49,430 bases of DNA from Flagellimonas marinaquae. GTDB taxonomy: Bacteria; Bacteroidota; Bacteroidia; Flavobacteriales; Flavobacteriaceae. The stretch is taken from positions 901,160 through 950,589 of the forward strand of contig NZ_RZMZ01000015.1 of the NCBI RefSeq assembly GCF_003992675.1, given 5' to 3'. Each line of letters starts with the position of its first letter. The stretch's first letter is position 1. Below, piece after piece: positions 34,890 to 44,273 of the stretch. Both the position numbers and the translations under genes were made by a program. The notes under the pieces were generated by a model. It saw only the letters and a program-made list of their open reading frames with translations, was not told where the DNA came from and made no database searches.

Positions 34890-35816
34890 CTAGTTAGAGG
34901 TCTGTTCCTTGGGTGTCTCTTCTTTATAATATTCAATGATACGGGTAGTATAACTATTTCCCGGTGTCACGATTTTTTTTACCCAATTACTGGGGGTATG
35001 ATTATCAAACTGAAAAATATATTTGTCCGTTGATTCCGTATTTACGGTTTTATGGACCACTTTGCTCAGTACTCCTTCGGAATAGTGGTAAAATCGTTTT
35101 TCTTGGGAAACAAATTCCTTTTCCGCCATATCGTATAAAAAATCTTCGCTGGTCACCAATTTGTCCGCCTCATTGAAGACTTCCTCGTTGGCTGTGTTGG
35201 GCTCTCCATCAATATATTCCTTGGTGAGCACCACTTTTTGAGTTTTGTTTCCAACCTTTTTGGTGGATGTTCGCACCGATTTTTGCAAGATTCCATTGGT
35301 GAAAGTACTCACCGTTTCCTCATTTTTCACCGTGGCGTAGTCAAAAGTAGTTTCGTCCACACCTTCGCCGTTCGATGTAATAATCCGTACCAACTTGCCT
35401 TCCTCATCGTAGTGGTATTGTTGTTGTTCCAAAAACTGCTTGTCGTACGAAATAATTTTTTCGGTAACGGTCAAGGTTGGAACGGTATCAAGCTCATAAA
35501 AATTGGCCATGGAAGTGGATTCGTCCAAAACGTTGTTCTTGTAACTTTCCATGCGTTTCTCCAACAATTCCCCATTATGATACTTGTAGTAAGTGATATC
35601 CTGGTCCGTATCGTTGTATTGGGTCACTGTTTTGGTCAGCACCCCTTCCTTATTGAATTCGAACAATTCCTTGCCATAATTGGTGGAGACCAAACACGAT
35701 TTCACCTTTCCGTTAAGGTCAAAGTCCTTTAGCGTAAAAATTTGTGCTTCTTGGGACCACATCCCGAAGACGACGAACAATGACAGAAATAATGAAATAT
35801 GGCAGTGTTTTTTCAT
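34890..35816 (-). CDS. Secreted beta-repeat protein, function unknown
   Basis: A 308-residue protein with a signal peptide (MKKHCHISLFLSLFVVFGMWSQ). The mature part has repeated short strands of the type LFEFNKEGVLTKTVTQYND, YYKYHNGELLEKRMES and QYHYDEEGKLVRIITS, resembling YD/RHS-like or toxin-antitoxin MORN-like repeats common in secreted Bacteroidota proteins. No catalytic motif or sorting domain is visible. The final residues are EETPKEQTSN. Convergent with the esterase gene. Confidence 0.7.
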   Translation of the reverse strand: MKKHCHISLFLSLFVVFGMWSQEAQIFTLKDFDLNGKVKSCLVSTNYGKELFEFNKEGVLTKTVTQYNDTDQDITYYKYHNGELLEKRMESYKNNVLDESTSMANFYELDTVPTLTVTEKIISYDKQFLEQQQYHYDEEGKLVRIITSNGEGVDETTFDYATVKNEETVSTFTNGILQKSVRTSTKKVGNKTQKVVLTKEYIDGEPNTANEEVFNEADKLVTSEDFLYDMAEKEFVSQEKRFYHYSEGVLSKVVHKTVNTESTDKYIFQFDNHTPSNWVKKIVTPGNSYTTRIIEYYKEETPKEQTSN

Positions 35817-35893
35817 GTTGTAAAATTAATCGTAAAAACAACAACTGAAAAATCTTAACGGCATATATCATGCCCGAATCGGTTAGAAATGAC

Positions 35894-37150
35894 CTAAAAT
35901 TTACGTTGGGGGTCAAAAGGGCCGATACCCATGGAAAGTTCTTGGCCAGAAATCATCTCAGTGACCAATTTTCCGGTGGCCGGTCCCAAGCTCCAACCCA
36001 TCATGGCATGGCCAGTAGCTATGGTCAGGTTGTCCATATCTTTGATTTTCCCGATGTAAGGAAGTCCATCGGGAGAAACAGGGCGCAGGCCACATTTGGC
36101 GTCAGCCTTGGCTTTCTCGGGAATCCTAAGACCTTCATAATAACTTTCCACTCCTTTGGCTATGGCCTCTACCCGCTCCTTGCGAATGGTATGGTTGATT
36201 CCTGAAAATTCCATGGTACCTGCAAATCGGGTAAAACCTTCCATTGGAGTCACGGCAATTTTTTTCTCCATCAAAATGGCAGGCAAGGTGATATTTGTCG
36301 GTTCCTCCATGTTGATTCGATAACCTTTTCCTGCTTGCAAAGGCAATTTTATTCGGATTTTTTTTGAAAGATGGGATGTCCATGAGCCAGCGGCCAAAAC
36401 AATCTCATCGGCCGAATAGGTACCCTGCTCCGTCCGCACTTCTGTAATCCGTTTGCCTACAACAGACAGGTCGGTTACGCCTTCGTTTTTACGTACATCT
36501 ACCCCACTTCTCATGAGATAGTCCAACAAATTCTTCATGATCAGCGGTGGTGTGGTATGCCTATCGCATTCCCAAAGAATGGCCCCTTTTGCATTTATGG
36601 CTACGTCGGGTTGCAAGTCCTGCAATTCCTGTTTGGTCAACAATCTACCGTATAAACCCAACTCCTTTCCTTTTTCCACCACTTCCATTTCGTGGTCACG
36701 GGCCTTATCAGTCTGGAACATCATCAGTAAACCTTGGTTGCCAATTTCAAAGTGACCCAAATCTCCAGAAGCTTGGATTCCTTCAAACAAATCTCGGCTC
36801 AAAAGGTTGATATCACGAATCACCGGCATCGCTTTTTCCACCTTCGCTTTGGTGGACGATTTTTTAAAGTACCATGCCCATTTTATAAAATCGATATCCC
36901 ATCTGGGCTTCATGTAAAAAGGACTGGATGAATTGAACATATATTTGATTCCTTGAGTAATCATACCCGGAGATGCCAGCGAAATGATATGGCTTGGTGT
37001 CAAATAGCCTGCATTTACAAAGGAAGCACCCGCAGAAATATGCGATTTGTCCAGTACGGTTACCTTATGCCCTTCTTTGTGCAAAAAATACGCAGTAGAG
37101 AGGCCAACGATGCCTCCTCCAATCACAATCACACTTTTGTTCTTGCCCAT
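35894..37150 (-). CDS. DadA-like FAD-dependent D-amino-acid dehydrogenase
   Basis: A 418-residue FAD oxidoreductase of the DAO family. The N-terminal dinucleotide motif GGGIVGLSTAYFL follows MGKNKSVIVI; the mid part has LDLLSRD-like helices and QDLQPDVAINAKGAIL; and the C-terminal end has GLRPVSPDGLPYIG and TGHAMMGWSLGPATGKLVTE, characteristic of DadA. It likely oxidises D-amino acids or hydroxyproline-type substrates, passing electrons to the quinone pool. A start at 37198 would add 16 residues (MCIFPLPIG) before the FAD motif; ATG 37150 is preferred. Confidence 0.88.
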   Translation of the reverse strand: MGKNKSVIVIGGGIVGLSTAYFLHKEGHKVTVLDKSHISAGASFVNAGYLTPSHIISLASPGMITQGIKYMFNSSSPFYMKPRWDIDFIKWAWYFKKSSTKAKVEKAMPVIRDINLLSRDLFEGIQASGDLGHFEIGNQGLLMMFQTDKARDHEMEVVEKGKELGLYGRLLTKQELQDLQPDVAINAKGAILWECDRHTTPPLIMKNLLDYLMRSGVDVRKNEGVTDLSVVGKRITEVRTEQGTYSADEIVLAAGSWTSHLSKKIRIKLPLQAGKGYRINMEEPTNITLPAILMEKKIAVTPMEGFTRFAGTMEFSGINHTIRKERVEAIAKGVESYYEGLRIPEKAKADAKCGLRPVSPDGLPYIGKIKDMDNLTIATGHAMMGWSLGPATGKLVTEMISGQELSMGIGPFDPQRKF

Positions 37151-37251
37151 ATTGCGCCATTTAATGGTTACCCCAATTGGGAGTGGAAAGATACACAAAG
37201 GACTTGATTATGTTAAAATGGATGATGTCATTTCTTTCGCCAACTTTTAAT

Positions 37252-37259
37252 TACTTTTG
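37252..37259 (+). promoter_or_regulatory. -7 box of the M28 peptidase gene
   Basis: TACTTTTG, an exact TAnnTTTG match, ends 23 bp before ATG 37283. No -33 TTG is present at the normal spacing. Confidence 0.45.
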
Positions 37260-37282
37260 GGAGATTTTGAAAACCAACTCTA

Positions 37283-38833
37283 ATGAAAAAATTACTTCTA
37301 TTGATGCTGGGGTTATCCTTGGCATGCAATTCTTACCAAAAAACCGTTTCCGAAGCTGCCAAAACCATGGTAGATCCAATGACTTATGCCGAAACGATTA
37401 CGGAAGCCGATCTTAAAGAACATTTATATACCTATGCTTCCGATGAATTTGAAGGCAGGGAAACCGGTAAACCGGGACAAAAAAAGGCGGTGGAATACAT
37501 TAGGGCGCATTATGCCTCTTTGGGAGTTCCTCCGGCACAATCCAATGGAGATTACTTTCAAAAAGTGCCTTTGGAAGTATCAAAAGTCCCTCAAGGAAGC
37601 TTGAGCTTTAATGGTCAAAACTTTGAACTGGGCAAAGAGGTAGTGACCTTTACCTCAGCTCAGGGAACTTATAATGAGATTGTGTATGCAGGGTACGGTA
37701 TTGAAGATGGGGACTATTCCGATTATAGCGGCATCGATGTGTCGGGCAAATTAGTACTGATGAAGGCCGGTGAGCCTGTCGATAGCAACGGGAACTATGT
37801 GTTGTCCGGTACTTCAAAAAAATCGGAATGGAGCAATCTATCCGAATCCATAAGTAAAAAGGCATCTATTGCCAATGACAAGGGCGCCAAAGGCGTTCTC
37901 TATCTCGATGTTCAAAACTTTCCAAGGTTCAGGGGTTACTTTGATTTTATTGGGAGCAATGATAGTGGAAGAATGCAGCTAGCTGGGGATACCGACAACC
38001 CCATGCTACTTATTTTGGACACGCCCGCTGCACAAGCCCTTAAGTCCGATATTGAGGAAGATGATGTTCCTAAAATTTTACAGGCCAACATCAATTTGAA
38101 TTTGACCAGCGGAAATGACCAAGTGGATTCCGAAAATGTGGTGGCTTTCATCAAAGGAAGCGAAAAACCAGAGGAATATGTGGTGATTTCTTCCCATTTG
38201 GACCATATCGGGGTGACTGCGGATGGACAAATCAATAACGGTGCGGATGATGATGGCTCGGGTACCGTGGCTATGCTGGAAATTGCACAGGCTTTCAAAA
38301 AAGCGGCCGATGAAGGGAACGGACCCAAGCGCTCGGTAGTTTTTCTCCACGTAACAGGAGAGGAAAAAGGACTTTTGGGGTCACGGTACTACACCGACGT
38401 AGACCCTGTTTTTCCTTTGGAAAATACGGTGGTGGACCTCAACATTGATATGATCGGACGAATTGACCCCAACTACAAGGGAGCTAGAAATTATCTTTAC
38501 CTTATTGGTTCGGACAAGTTGAGTACGGAATTGCATAATCTATCCGAGGCGGTGAATAAAAAGTATACCAACATCGAGTTCGATTACACCTACAATGATG
38601 AAAACGACCCCAATCGTTTTTATTACCGAAGCGACCATTACAATTTTGCCAAAAACAATATCCCTATCATCTTTTATTTTAACGGAACCCATGCGGACTA
38701 TCACCGACCTGGCGATACTCCGGATAAAATCAATTACGACCTGTTGGAAAACCGCGCCCGCCTTATATTTTACACGGCTTGGGAAATTGCCAACAGACCT
38801 GGTAGATTGGTGGTTGATAAGGCTGCTGATTAA
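37283..38833 (+). CDS. M28-family zinc aminopeptidase, lipoprotein
   Basis: A 516-residue protein with a lipoprotein signal (MKKLLLLMLGLSLAC, Cys15). A PA-type insert occupies about residues 120-250 (EIVYAGYGIEDGDYSDYSG). The co-catalytic two-zinc site is complete: His in VISSHLDHIG, Asp in NNGADDDGSG, catalytic Glu pair in TGEEKGLLGS, Asp in NIDMIGRI and His in NGTHADYHRPGD. It should cleave N-terminal residues from peptides at the cell envelope. It is a single-gene unit with a -7 box upstream and a nested inverted repeat downstream. Confidence 0.9.
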   Translation: MKKLLLLMLGLSLACNSYQKTVSEAAKTMVDPMTYAETITEADLKEHLYTYASDEFEGRETGKPGQKKAVEYIRAHYASLGVPPAQSNGDYFQKVPLEVSKVPQGSLSFNGQNFELGKEVVTFTSAQGTYNEIVYAGYGIEDGDYSDYSGIDVSGKLVLMKAGEPVDSNGNYVLSGTSKKSEWSNLSESISKKASIANDKGAKGVLYLDVQNFPRFRGYFDFIGSNDSGRMQLAGDTDNPMLLILDTPAAQALKSDIEEDDVPKILQANINLNLTSGNDQVDSENVVAFIKGSEKPEEYVVISSHLDHIGVTADGQINNGADDDGSGTVAMLEIAQAFKKAADEGNGPKRSVVFLHVTGEEKGLLGSRYYTDVDPVFPLENTVVDLNIDMIGRIDPNYKGARNYLYLIGSDKLSTELHNLSEAVNKKYTNIEFDYTYNDENDPNRFYYRSDHYNFAKNNIPIIFYFNGTHADYHRPGDTPDKINYDLLENRARLIFYTAWEIANRPGRLVVDKAAD

Positions 38834-38856
38834 GAGATTGATCGTAAAAAGTAAAG

Positions 38857-38973
38857 AGGCTGTCTAAAAATCGATAATATTAGAACCTTGTCAGGTTGAG
38901 CGCAGTCGAAACCCTTTGATTATCAATACATCTTAAGTTCTCGACTGCGCTCGAACTGACACGTAAACAGCCT
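38857..38973. repeat. Nested inverted repeat (dispersed flavobacterial element)
   Basis: Inner arms: TGTCAGGTTGAGCGCAGTCG (from 38889) and the near-exact inverse CGACTGCGCTCGAACTGACA (to 38961), separated by about 30 bp. Outer arms: AGGCTGT 38857-38863 and ACAGCCT 38967-38973. The transcript could fold into one long hairpin and may terminate the M28 gene. The inner arm word (GAGCGCAGTCGA) is, as I recall, a frequent intergenic repeat in Flavobacteriaceae. Confidence 0.8.
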
Positions 38974-39062
38974 TTTGGATAGCTTTTTTGTACGCATATG
39001 TAAGGTTACACAAAGTAGTTCTGCAACACCTGTGAGTCTACCAGTTTGACACGAGAATTACC

Positions 39063-40781
39063 TCAGAAACTGTAGCTATGACCAAAAGTTATGGTAAGCT
39101 CATTTTGGTTATTGTTTGAAATGGACCTAAAGAGTTGGATGATGTTCAAATGGAAGTTGTGCTTCTCTTTGAACACGTAGTTCAGGTTCGCCCTTAGATT
39201 GGTCACTTGGGTCAAAGCTGTAGCCGAATTACTAGTATTGTATGATGCACCCAAATTGGTATTTAAGGTGTTCTCCAAAAACTGTTTGTTCACATTTACA
39301 GTCGGTCCCCAAGTGGTTGTGTTTTCGGTGCCAATGGTGTTCAAGGTTCCATTGAACGCAGTGGTTAGGTTCATGTTTCGGTTGGGCAAACCCAACGTAT
39401 AGGATATATTTCCGTTGTGAAAGGTAGAAGCGTTCCCCACCCGGACCACACCATTTTCTTCGTTGGATACATCGGCCAAGGCATAATTTAGATTGATGTT
39501 GTGCTGCACCTCCTGCTTTTGGGCGAGCACATAATTGATGTTCATATTGGCGTTTTGGGACAACTGCCTATAGTTGATTACCTCCGCTGCGTCGTCCAGT
39601 AAATTGTCATCATTAATTATCTCAAATTGGTCCACACGACTATTGGTAAAGGTGGTAAAATTGGAGTAAGACCCGCTTATTGCCAAACGTTCAGATGCGT
39701 TATACGCTGCATTGATAGAACCAACCATTCTGTTCATGGCCCGCTCCTTTTGATTTTTAAGGTCATCCCGCTGATAACCAACACTAAAACCCAAGTTCAC
39801 CTTTTTATCGAACAAGTTGGTGGTACTATTCAAGGTGATGTTCTCAAAGTCGTTGTTAAAAAAGTAAGCCCCAAATGTTTGATAGCCCGGTGCGATGCGT
39901 TCGTAGGCCAAACCCAAAACAGATGTTTCAAAGCGATAGTCCAATCCGGCACGTATGGCATCAAAATATTCGGTCGATGCTCGCTCCTTCAACAGCAAGC
40001 CGGCCATATTTCCCTTCCATTCGTCCAAAGATACAGCTCTAAGGTCCTGTGTGACCCCAGAAGTGGCGTAGACGGTATGCAGTTGCAAATTTTCTCCAAT
40101 TTTATAGGTCCCTTCCAAGCTGAGCACCATGTTTTCCTTTGCGGTCAGTTCTTGTTCCTCGGGTACAGTACCGATGGAATTGATGTCATCTTTTGCATAA
40201 AAAACAATGATTCCAGCACTGTACCTATCCTGCTCATACCCCACTTTTACCCCATAGCCCATACGCTGAAAGGCAGGAATGGTCAGTGGGTCGCCATCGA
40301 ATTCCGTGGCTCTCAAGAACCTCCCACCCATCGCACTCACCTTCCAAGGCCCTTTTGGGGTCAGCTCCACCCCGCCCCCGGTAAATTGATGCCCATTTAA
40401 GGTGTAGGGAGAAAAGCTCATGGCCACACTTCCTACATGGGCCTGTATCCATTTGTATTTGGGATGTAGGCTCAACCTGTTTAAATTAAAGGGCAAATTA
40501 TAGTTGAGCTGTTCCCCTTGGTTGGAATAACTGTAACTAATGGGCATACTAAACTGGTAAAAGGACAGATTCAAATTACCTTGAAGAAAATAGGTAAATG
40601 GTTCACGGGCACTTTCTAGGTTGGCATTGTAAAAAACGCCGTTGGAGGAAATACCCCCGCCCAATTGAAAGGCCTTGCCCCTGCCCAAAGTTTCCAAATC
40701 GACGGTTTGGGCGGATGCGAGACACATAAAGAGCAATACGCCAAAAGTGGTACAACATAATTTTTTAAGGTAACAGGACAT
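39063..40781 (-). CDS. Predicted outer-membrane beta-barrel protein
   Basis: A 572-residue protein with a signal peptide (MSCYLKKLCC..LASAQ). From about residue 60 onward it shows many amphipathic strands of the type KVNLGFSVGYQRDD, VMSGSINAAYN-like and SERLAISGSYSNFTTFT, ending in ELTITFGHSYSF with a terminal Phe, as expected for barrel proteins inserted by BAM. No plug or TonB box is seen. An in-frame ATG at 40817 would add 12 residues ahead of the signal peptide and lies 8 nt after a hairpin; ATG 40781 gives the more normal signal. It lies downstream of the propeller gene, probably in one transcript; a scaffold/partner relation is possible. Confidence 0.75.
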   Translation of the reverse strand: MSCYLKKLCCTTFGVLLFMCLASAQTVDLETLGRGKAFQLGGGISSNGVFYNANLESAREPFTYFLQGNLNLSFYQFSMPISYSYSNQGEQLNYNLPFNLNRLSLHPKYKWIQAHVGSVAMSFSPYTLNGHQFTGGGVELTPKGPWKVSAMGGRFLRATEFDGDPLTIPAFQRMGYGVKVGYEQDRYSAGIIVFYAKDDINSIGTVPEEQELTAKENMVLSLEGTYKIGENLQLHTVYATSGVTQDLRAVSLDEWKGNMAGLLLKERASTEYFDAIRAGLDYRFETSVLGLAYERIAPGYQTFGAYFFNNDFENITLNSTTNLFDKKVNLGFSVGYQRDDLKNQKERAMNRMVGSINAAYNASERLAISGSYSNFTTFTNSRVDQFEIINDDNLLDDAAEVINYRQLSQNANMNINYVLAQKQEVQHNINLNYALADVSNEENGVVRVGNASTFHNGNISYTLGLPNRNMNLTTAFNGTLNTIGTENTTTWGPTVNVNKQFLENTLNTNLGASYNTSNSATALTQVTNLRANLNYVFKEKHNFHLNIIQLFRSISNNNQNELTITFGHSYSF

Positions 40782-40824
40782 TCGTAGGATTGAATTTGAA
40801 AAACAGCTGTATTTCATCTCTTAA

Positions 40825-40866
40825 ATCCCTTAAAGCACGGAAGATTCTGAACGTGCCTTAAGGGAT
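40825..40866 (-). promoter_or_regulatory. Intercistronic stem-loop before the barrel gene
   Basis: ATCCCTTAA/TTAAGGGAT plus GCACG/CGTGC form a 14-bp stem with a single A/C mismatch and a 12-nt loop. On the minus strand no T-run follows, so it is not a standard terminator. It sits between the propeller stop (40891) and the barrel start, and may be a processing, stability or translation-control element. Confidence 0.6.
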
Positions 40867-40890
40867 ATACAATAAGCACCATGAGAAAAA

Positions 40891-42762
40891 TTAGAACTGA
40901 TGAGATGAAATCAATTGGTTATTTTCATTGATGAATACACGGTTATCCACCACATCAACAAGGTAATTTGGGGTTTTATCCAACAAGTCGATGGTTTTTT
41001 CGACCTCGCCAGTGGCTTTATTCAGCATGTAAATGGAATGTTTGGTAGGACTTGTTTCGCTTTTGACCTTTGTCACCAAAATATGATGGTCGCGAGTTTG
41101 CTTGGAATTGAAGTATCTGGTGCTTGTTACTTCTAAGATGGGTTGCATGGAAGCGCCATTATCTACATAAAGTCCGGCCACCAGGGAAGTTTGCTGTCCT
41201 GCTCCATTTTGGTCCAGCGTATTGCGATATACGCCGTTGGACAAATCGGTAAGCATAGCGATGTTTTGAATGGAGCCACCGATGTCCAAATCAACACCCA
41301 AAAGTGCACTTCCGGCAAAATCTCCCAAAGCAATCAATGCATTTGTGGAGGATGGAGGGTCGTAGTGGTTAGAGTAAATCAAACTACCCTCTGTGGACAG
41401 AAGGGAAACATGCTGATCTGTAAATAGAAAATATCCTTTGCTCCTTATATATTCGGCCTGTAGGGGTGTTTTTTTGGTTACCTTTTCCAAATCGATATTC
41501 TGGGCAAATTGGTCCATATCCCCCGTTGTCAAATCAAATTTATAAGCATTTCCATTTTCAAAAATGACAACCTTGTTCTCATCTTCATCAAACGTAACCG
41601 CTGGGATAGCACGAAACTTTAGATCCTTTTTCCATACTTCTTTCCCTGTTTCGTAATCGATGATGTTTGAGCGTTCCGTTGAAATATAGATGACCCCTTT
41701 GTCCGTCAAGCTATTGTAATAAGCGTACCCAACTGTTTTGGTGCCCCATACCTTTTTGCCGTCGGCATCTACCCGTTCCATTTGCCCCAATTTTTCTCCC
41801 TTGCCAATGGCTATAAAATCGGTTCCGTTGGGAATAACCTCGGTCAATGGGTCCATCTTGTAGCTTTTTTTCCATAGTAAATCATTTGTTTTGGGGTCTA
41901 TGATATTGAAGCCTTCCGTTTCCACCAAAATCAAATTATCGGTATCATCATCCTTCACCAAATCAATCATATATCCCCTTAGTTTTAGTTTACCCGGGGT
42001 AATATCGTTTCCTGTTTTAGGATCAAGGATGGTTAAACGTTTGGACTTTTTGATACCGACATAAATACTGTTGCTGACCGGTGAATAAACCAGAGCTTTT
42101 ATCTTTTTTTCTGCACCATAGTTCCACAATGGACTTCCATCTTTTGGATCAATCACATAGATTTCGTCATCTATACCAATGATCATATTCCCATCTTGGT
42201 CAAATTGTGGTTCGTGGTCTATGAAAGAAACTCCGCCAAAAGCCCTTTGCAACAAGTTTTCTTTGTTTTTACCAACAGGTGTCATCCATTCTTCGGTCCA
42301 AGTCCTGAGGCTGAATTTCATGAGATACCTCATCTTGTCCTGAACCAACTCGAACAAGATCATGGCCTGTTCCGGATATACCGTAAACCCTTTTACTTTG
42401 TAATCATTTTCCTTTGTATCAAATAAAATATCGCCATTGCTGGAGTTCATAAGAACACCGCGCTGCTTACCCAAAATGGAAGTGTATTCCACATAAAACA
42501 TCGGCAGTTCTGGAATATGCAATAAGGTATTTTTGTCCACTGCTTTGAGCGTCTCGTTGAACCAAACTTCGGCCCCGGTGTTATTGTCCAAAGCCATGAG
42601 ACCTTTATCCCCGGCAGCTAAGATCAGACCATCATTGGTCTGTTCTATCCAGCCTACTTTGTAAAGTTTTTCATTTAGGTTGATTTCCCAGAGTTTTTCT
42701 TGGGCCTGTGTGGTAGTAATCCACAATGCCAATAGTAGCATTAGGTGTTTGTTACGTAGCAT
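40891..42762 (-). CDS. Secreted PQQ-type beta-propeller protein
   Basis: A 623-residue protein with a signal peptide (MLRNKHLMLLLALWITTTQA) followed by QEKLWEINL. Repeats of the PQQ/quinoprotein propeller type run through the chain: LMALDNNTGAEVWFNETL, IYVIDPKDGSPLWNYG, LTILDPKTGNDI, NIIDPKTNDLLWKKSY and NIIDYETGKEVWKKDL. No PQQ-binding dehydrogenase residues are evident, so a scaffold or sensing role is more likely than an enzyme. The start lies in a 95-bp leader repeat that is also found before the next upstream gene (44273). The barrel gene follows 109 bp downstream. Confidence 0.8.
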   Translation of the reverse strand: MLRNKHLMLLLALWITTTQAQEKLWEINLNEKLYKVGWIEQTNDGLILAAGDKGLMALDNNTGAEVWFNETLKAVDKNTLLHIPELPMFYVEYTSILGKQRGVLMNSSNGDILFDTKENDYKVKGFTVYPEQAMILFELVQDKMRYLMKFSLRTWTEEWMTPVGKNKENLLQRAFGGVSFIDHEPQFDQDGNMIIGIDDEIYVIDPKDGSPLWNYGAEKKIKALVYSPVSNSIYVGIKKSKRLTILDPKTGNDITPGKLKLRGYMIDLVKDDDTDNLILVETEGFNIIDPKTNDLLWKKSYKMDPLTEVIPNGTDFIAIGKGEKLGQMERVDADGKKVWGTKTVGYAYYNSLTDKGVIYISTERSNIIDYETGKEVWKKDLKFRAIPAVTFDEDENKVVIFENGNAYKFDLTTGDMDQFAQNIDLEKVTKKTPLQAEYIRSKGYFLFTDQHVSLLSTEGSLIYSNHYDPPSSTNALIALGDFAGSALLGVDLDIGGSIQNIAMLTDLSNGVYRNTLDQNGAGQQTSLVAGLYVDNGASMQPILEVTSTRYFNSKQTRDHHILVTKVKSETSPTKHSIYMLNKATGEVEKTIDLLDKTPNYLVDVVDNRVFINENNQLISSHQF

Positions 42763-42846
42763 AAGTAAAATTTTTAATGGTTAATGTTTATTTCTTCCAT
42801 ACTCCTTTTTGGAAGAAAATTGATTTGGGGGGTTATGCTGCGTTTT
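42752..42846 (-). repeat. Duplicated leader, copy 1 (propeller gene)
   Basis: Matches 44263-44357 at 91 of 95 positions. On the minus strand it holds a C-run (AACCCCCC), a 9-bp stem TTTCTTCCA/TGGAAGAAA (42791-42818) with a 10-nt loop, an A/T-rich leader and the start codon ATGCTACG. The stem is unchanged between copies, and two of the four differences fall in the loop. Confidence 0.9.
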
Positions 42847-42875
42847 TGATATTGATGGTTTAAATCATATCGGAC

Positions 42876-44273
42876 CTATTCGTTACTACAATTATCATTG
42901 AGAATATCTTCAATAGTTGGGTTATATAAATTTTCTACAACTGTATAAGAGCCTGAAAAATTGTTATTTATAAGGGTTGTTAGCCCACAAAAGTCGTTCA
43001 AAGAATCATTGTTCCGTATACTTACTACATCCACGGATGTTAGGTTGGCTATACCATCTAAATTTTGTATAGAATCACAATGGACAATCTGTAATAGTTC
43101 TATTGAAGTTATACCTTTAAGGCCATCCACATTTTGCAATTCATCACAAAAATTGATAATCATTTCTCCATTAAAAGATGTCAGATTTTGAAGGCCATTA
43201 ATATCAAAAAGACGCTCATTATCCATTAACCAAACATTACCTTCAACTGTTTCAAGATTGTTCAAACCATTCAAGTTGATAAGATTTGGGTTGTTGTTAA
43301 ATACTAGGGAGCCTCCAATTGTTGTGAGGGAATTCAAATCAAACACATTGTTCAAATTTTCATTTTGAACAATCCTTACACCCCCTCCTGTCGAAATCAA
43401 ATTATTGAATCCTTGTAAGCTCGTAATGGAATTGTTTTCTGTGATTTGAATTCCACTTTCCAAACTTTGAATATTTGAAAAAACACCTAGTGAGGTTATT
43501 TTGGGGTTATAACTTACATTAATAAAACTAGTGACCATGATACCCTCCAGGGCACTTATATCCTCAATATTTGGATTATCGAAAATAATACACTTGTTTA
43601 CATTACCAATGTTATTTAACCCTTCAAGGGTTTGTAGCGTACTTGTTGCAGATATGGCCAAATTCCCACCTATGGTTTCTAAAGTATTTAAACTCGATAA
43701 ATCAATGATAGGGTCTTCAAGATCATCCCCTTTGGTTATTCTTAAATCCCCTGTAATTTCCCTGTACTTATTAAGTCCAAATTCATCTACTTCTTCTTGA
43801 CTTCTTAACTCAACACTACCAACGAATATATCTTCGTCCACATCGTTTATGGTGATAACAATAGCACTTTCTTTAGAAACGTTTCCATTTTCTACTTTTA
43901 TTTTTCCGGTAATACTGGTATTTGTTTCAAAATCATAAATGGAAGTGTTATCCACATATAGCTGACCTGTTTTAGCATCAATTCGAAAAGCGCCAACTGG
44001 GATTTGTTCTATTATGGAAAATGTGACACCGCCTTGGTTTGTTGTACCCGGAACAGTACCAATAAATTGATTTTCCGTAGGGTTCTCATCTATGGTAAAG
44101 GTCTTATCTACAGTGTTGACCGTTACTATTACTTCTTCTGATTTCGGATCATCCTTACTGCATGAACTACAAAGCGTGAAAAGGACAATTAGTACTGAAA
44201 AATAGAGCTTGGCCTGTATTTTAGCATTACAACCCTTTTCTCTATGAAGTACTGCATAATTTTTACGTAGCAT
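42876..44273 (-). CDS. Lipoprotein with cadherin-like and leucine-rich-type repeats
   Basis: A 465-residue surface lipoprotein. Cys38 sits in the lipobox LCSSC, but the hydrophobic stretch starts only at about residue 23, so the first 21 residues (MLRKNYAVLHREKGCNAKIQ) form an unusually long charged lead. A cadherin-like domain spans about 55-150 (FRIDAKTGQLYVDNTSIYDF, VITINDVDED). The rest, about 165-445, is made of repeated strand/Leu/Asn units (GGNLAISATSTLQTLEGLNN, GSLVFNNNPNLINLNGLNNL) like the receptor-L/leucine-rich families. Likely a cell-surface binding protein with an unknown ligand. Its start lies in the duplicated leader. Confidence 0.75.
   Translation of the reverse strand: MLRKNYAVLHREKGCNAKIQAKLYFSVLIVLFTLCSSCSKDDPKSEEVIVTVNTVDKTFTIDENPTENQFIGTVPGTTNQGGVTFSIIEQIPVGAFRIDAKTGQLYVDNTSIYDFETNTSITGKIKVENGNVSKESAIVITINDVDEDIFVGSVELRSQEEVDEFGLNKYREITGDLRITKGDDLEDPIIDLSSLNTLETIGGNLAISATSTLQTLEGLNNIGNVNKCIIFDNPNIEDISALEGIMVTSFINVSYNPKITSLGVFSNIQSLESGIQITENNSITSLQGFNNLISTGGGVRIVQNENLNNVFDLNSLTTIGGSLVFNNNPNLINLNGLNNLETVEGNVWLMDNERLFDINGLQNLTSFNGEMIINFCDELQNVDGLKGITSIELLQIVHCDSIQNLDGIANLTSVDVVSIRNNDSLNDFCGLTTLINNNFSGSYTVVENLYNPTIEDILNDNCSNE

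Noticed and set aside
39627..40400. 257-codon open frame antisense to the barrel gene
   Set aside because: Sense strand encodes a coherent barrel with a signal peptide; the antisense product has no recognisable feature.
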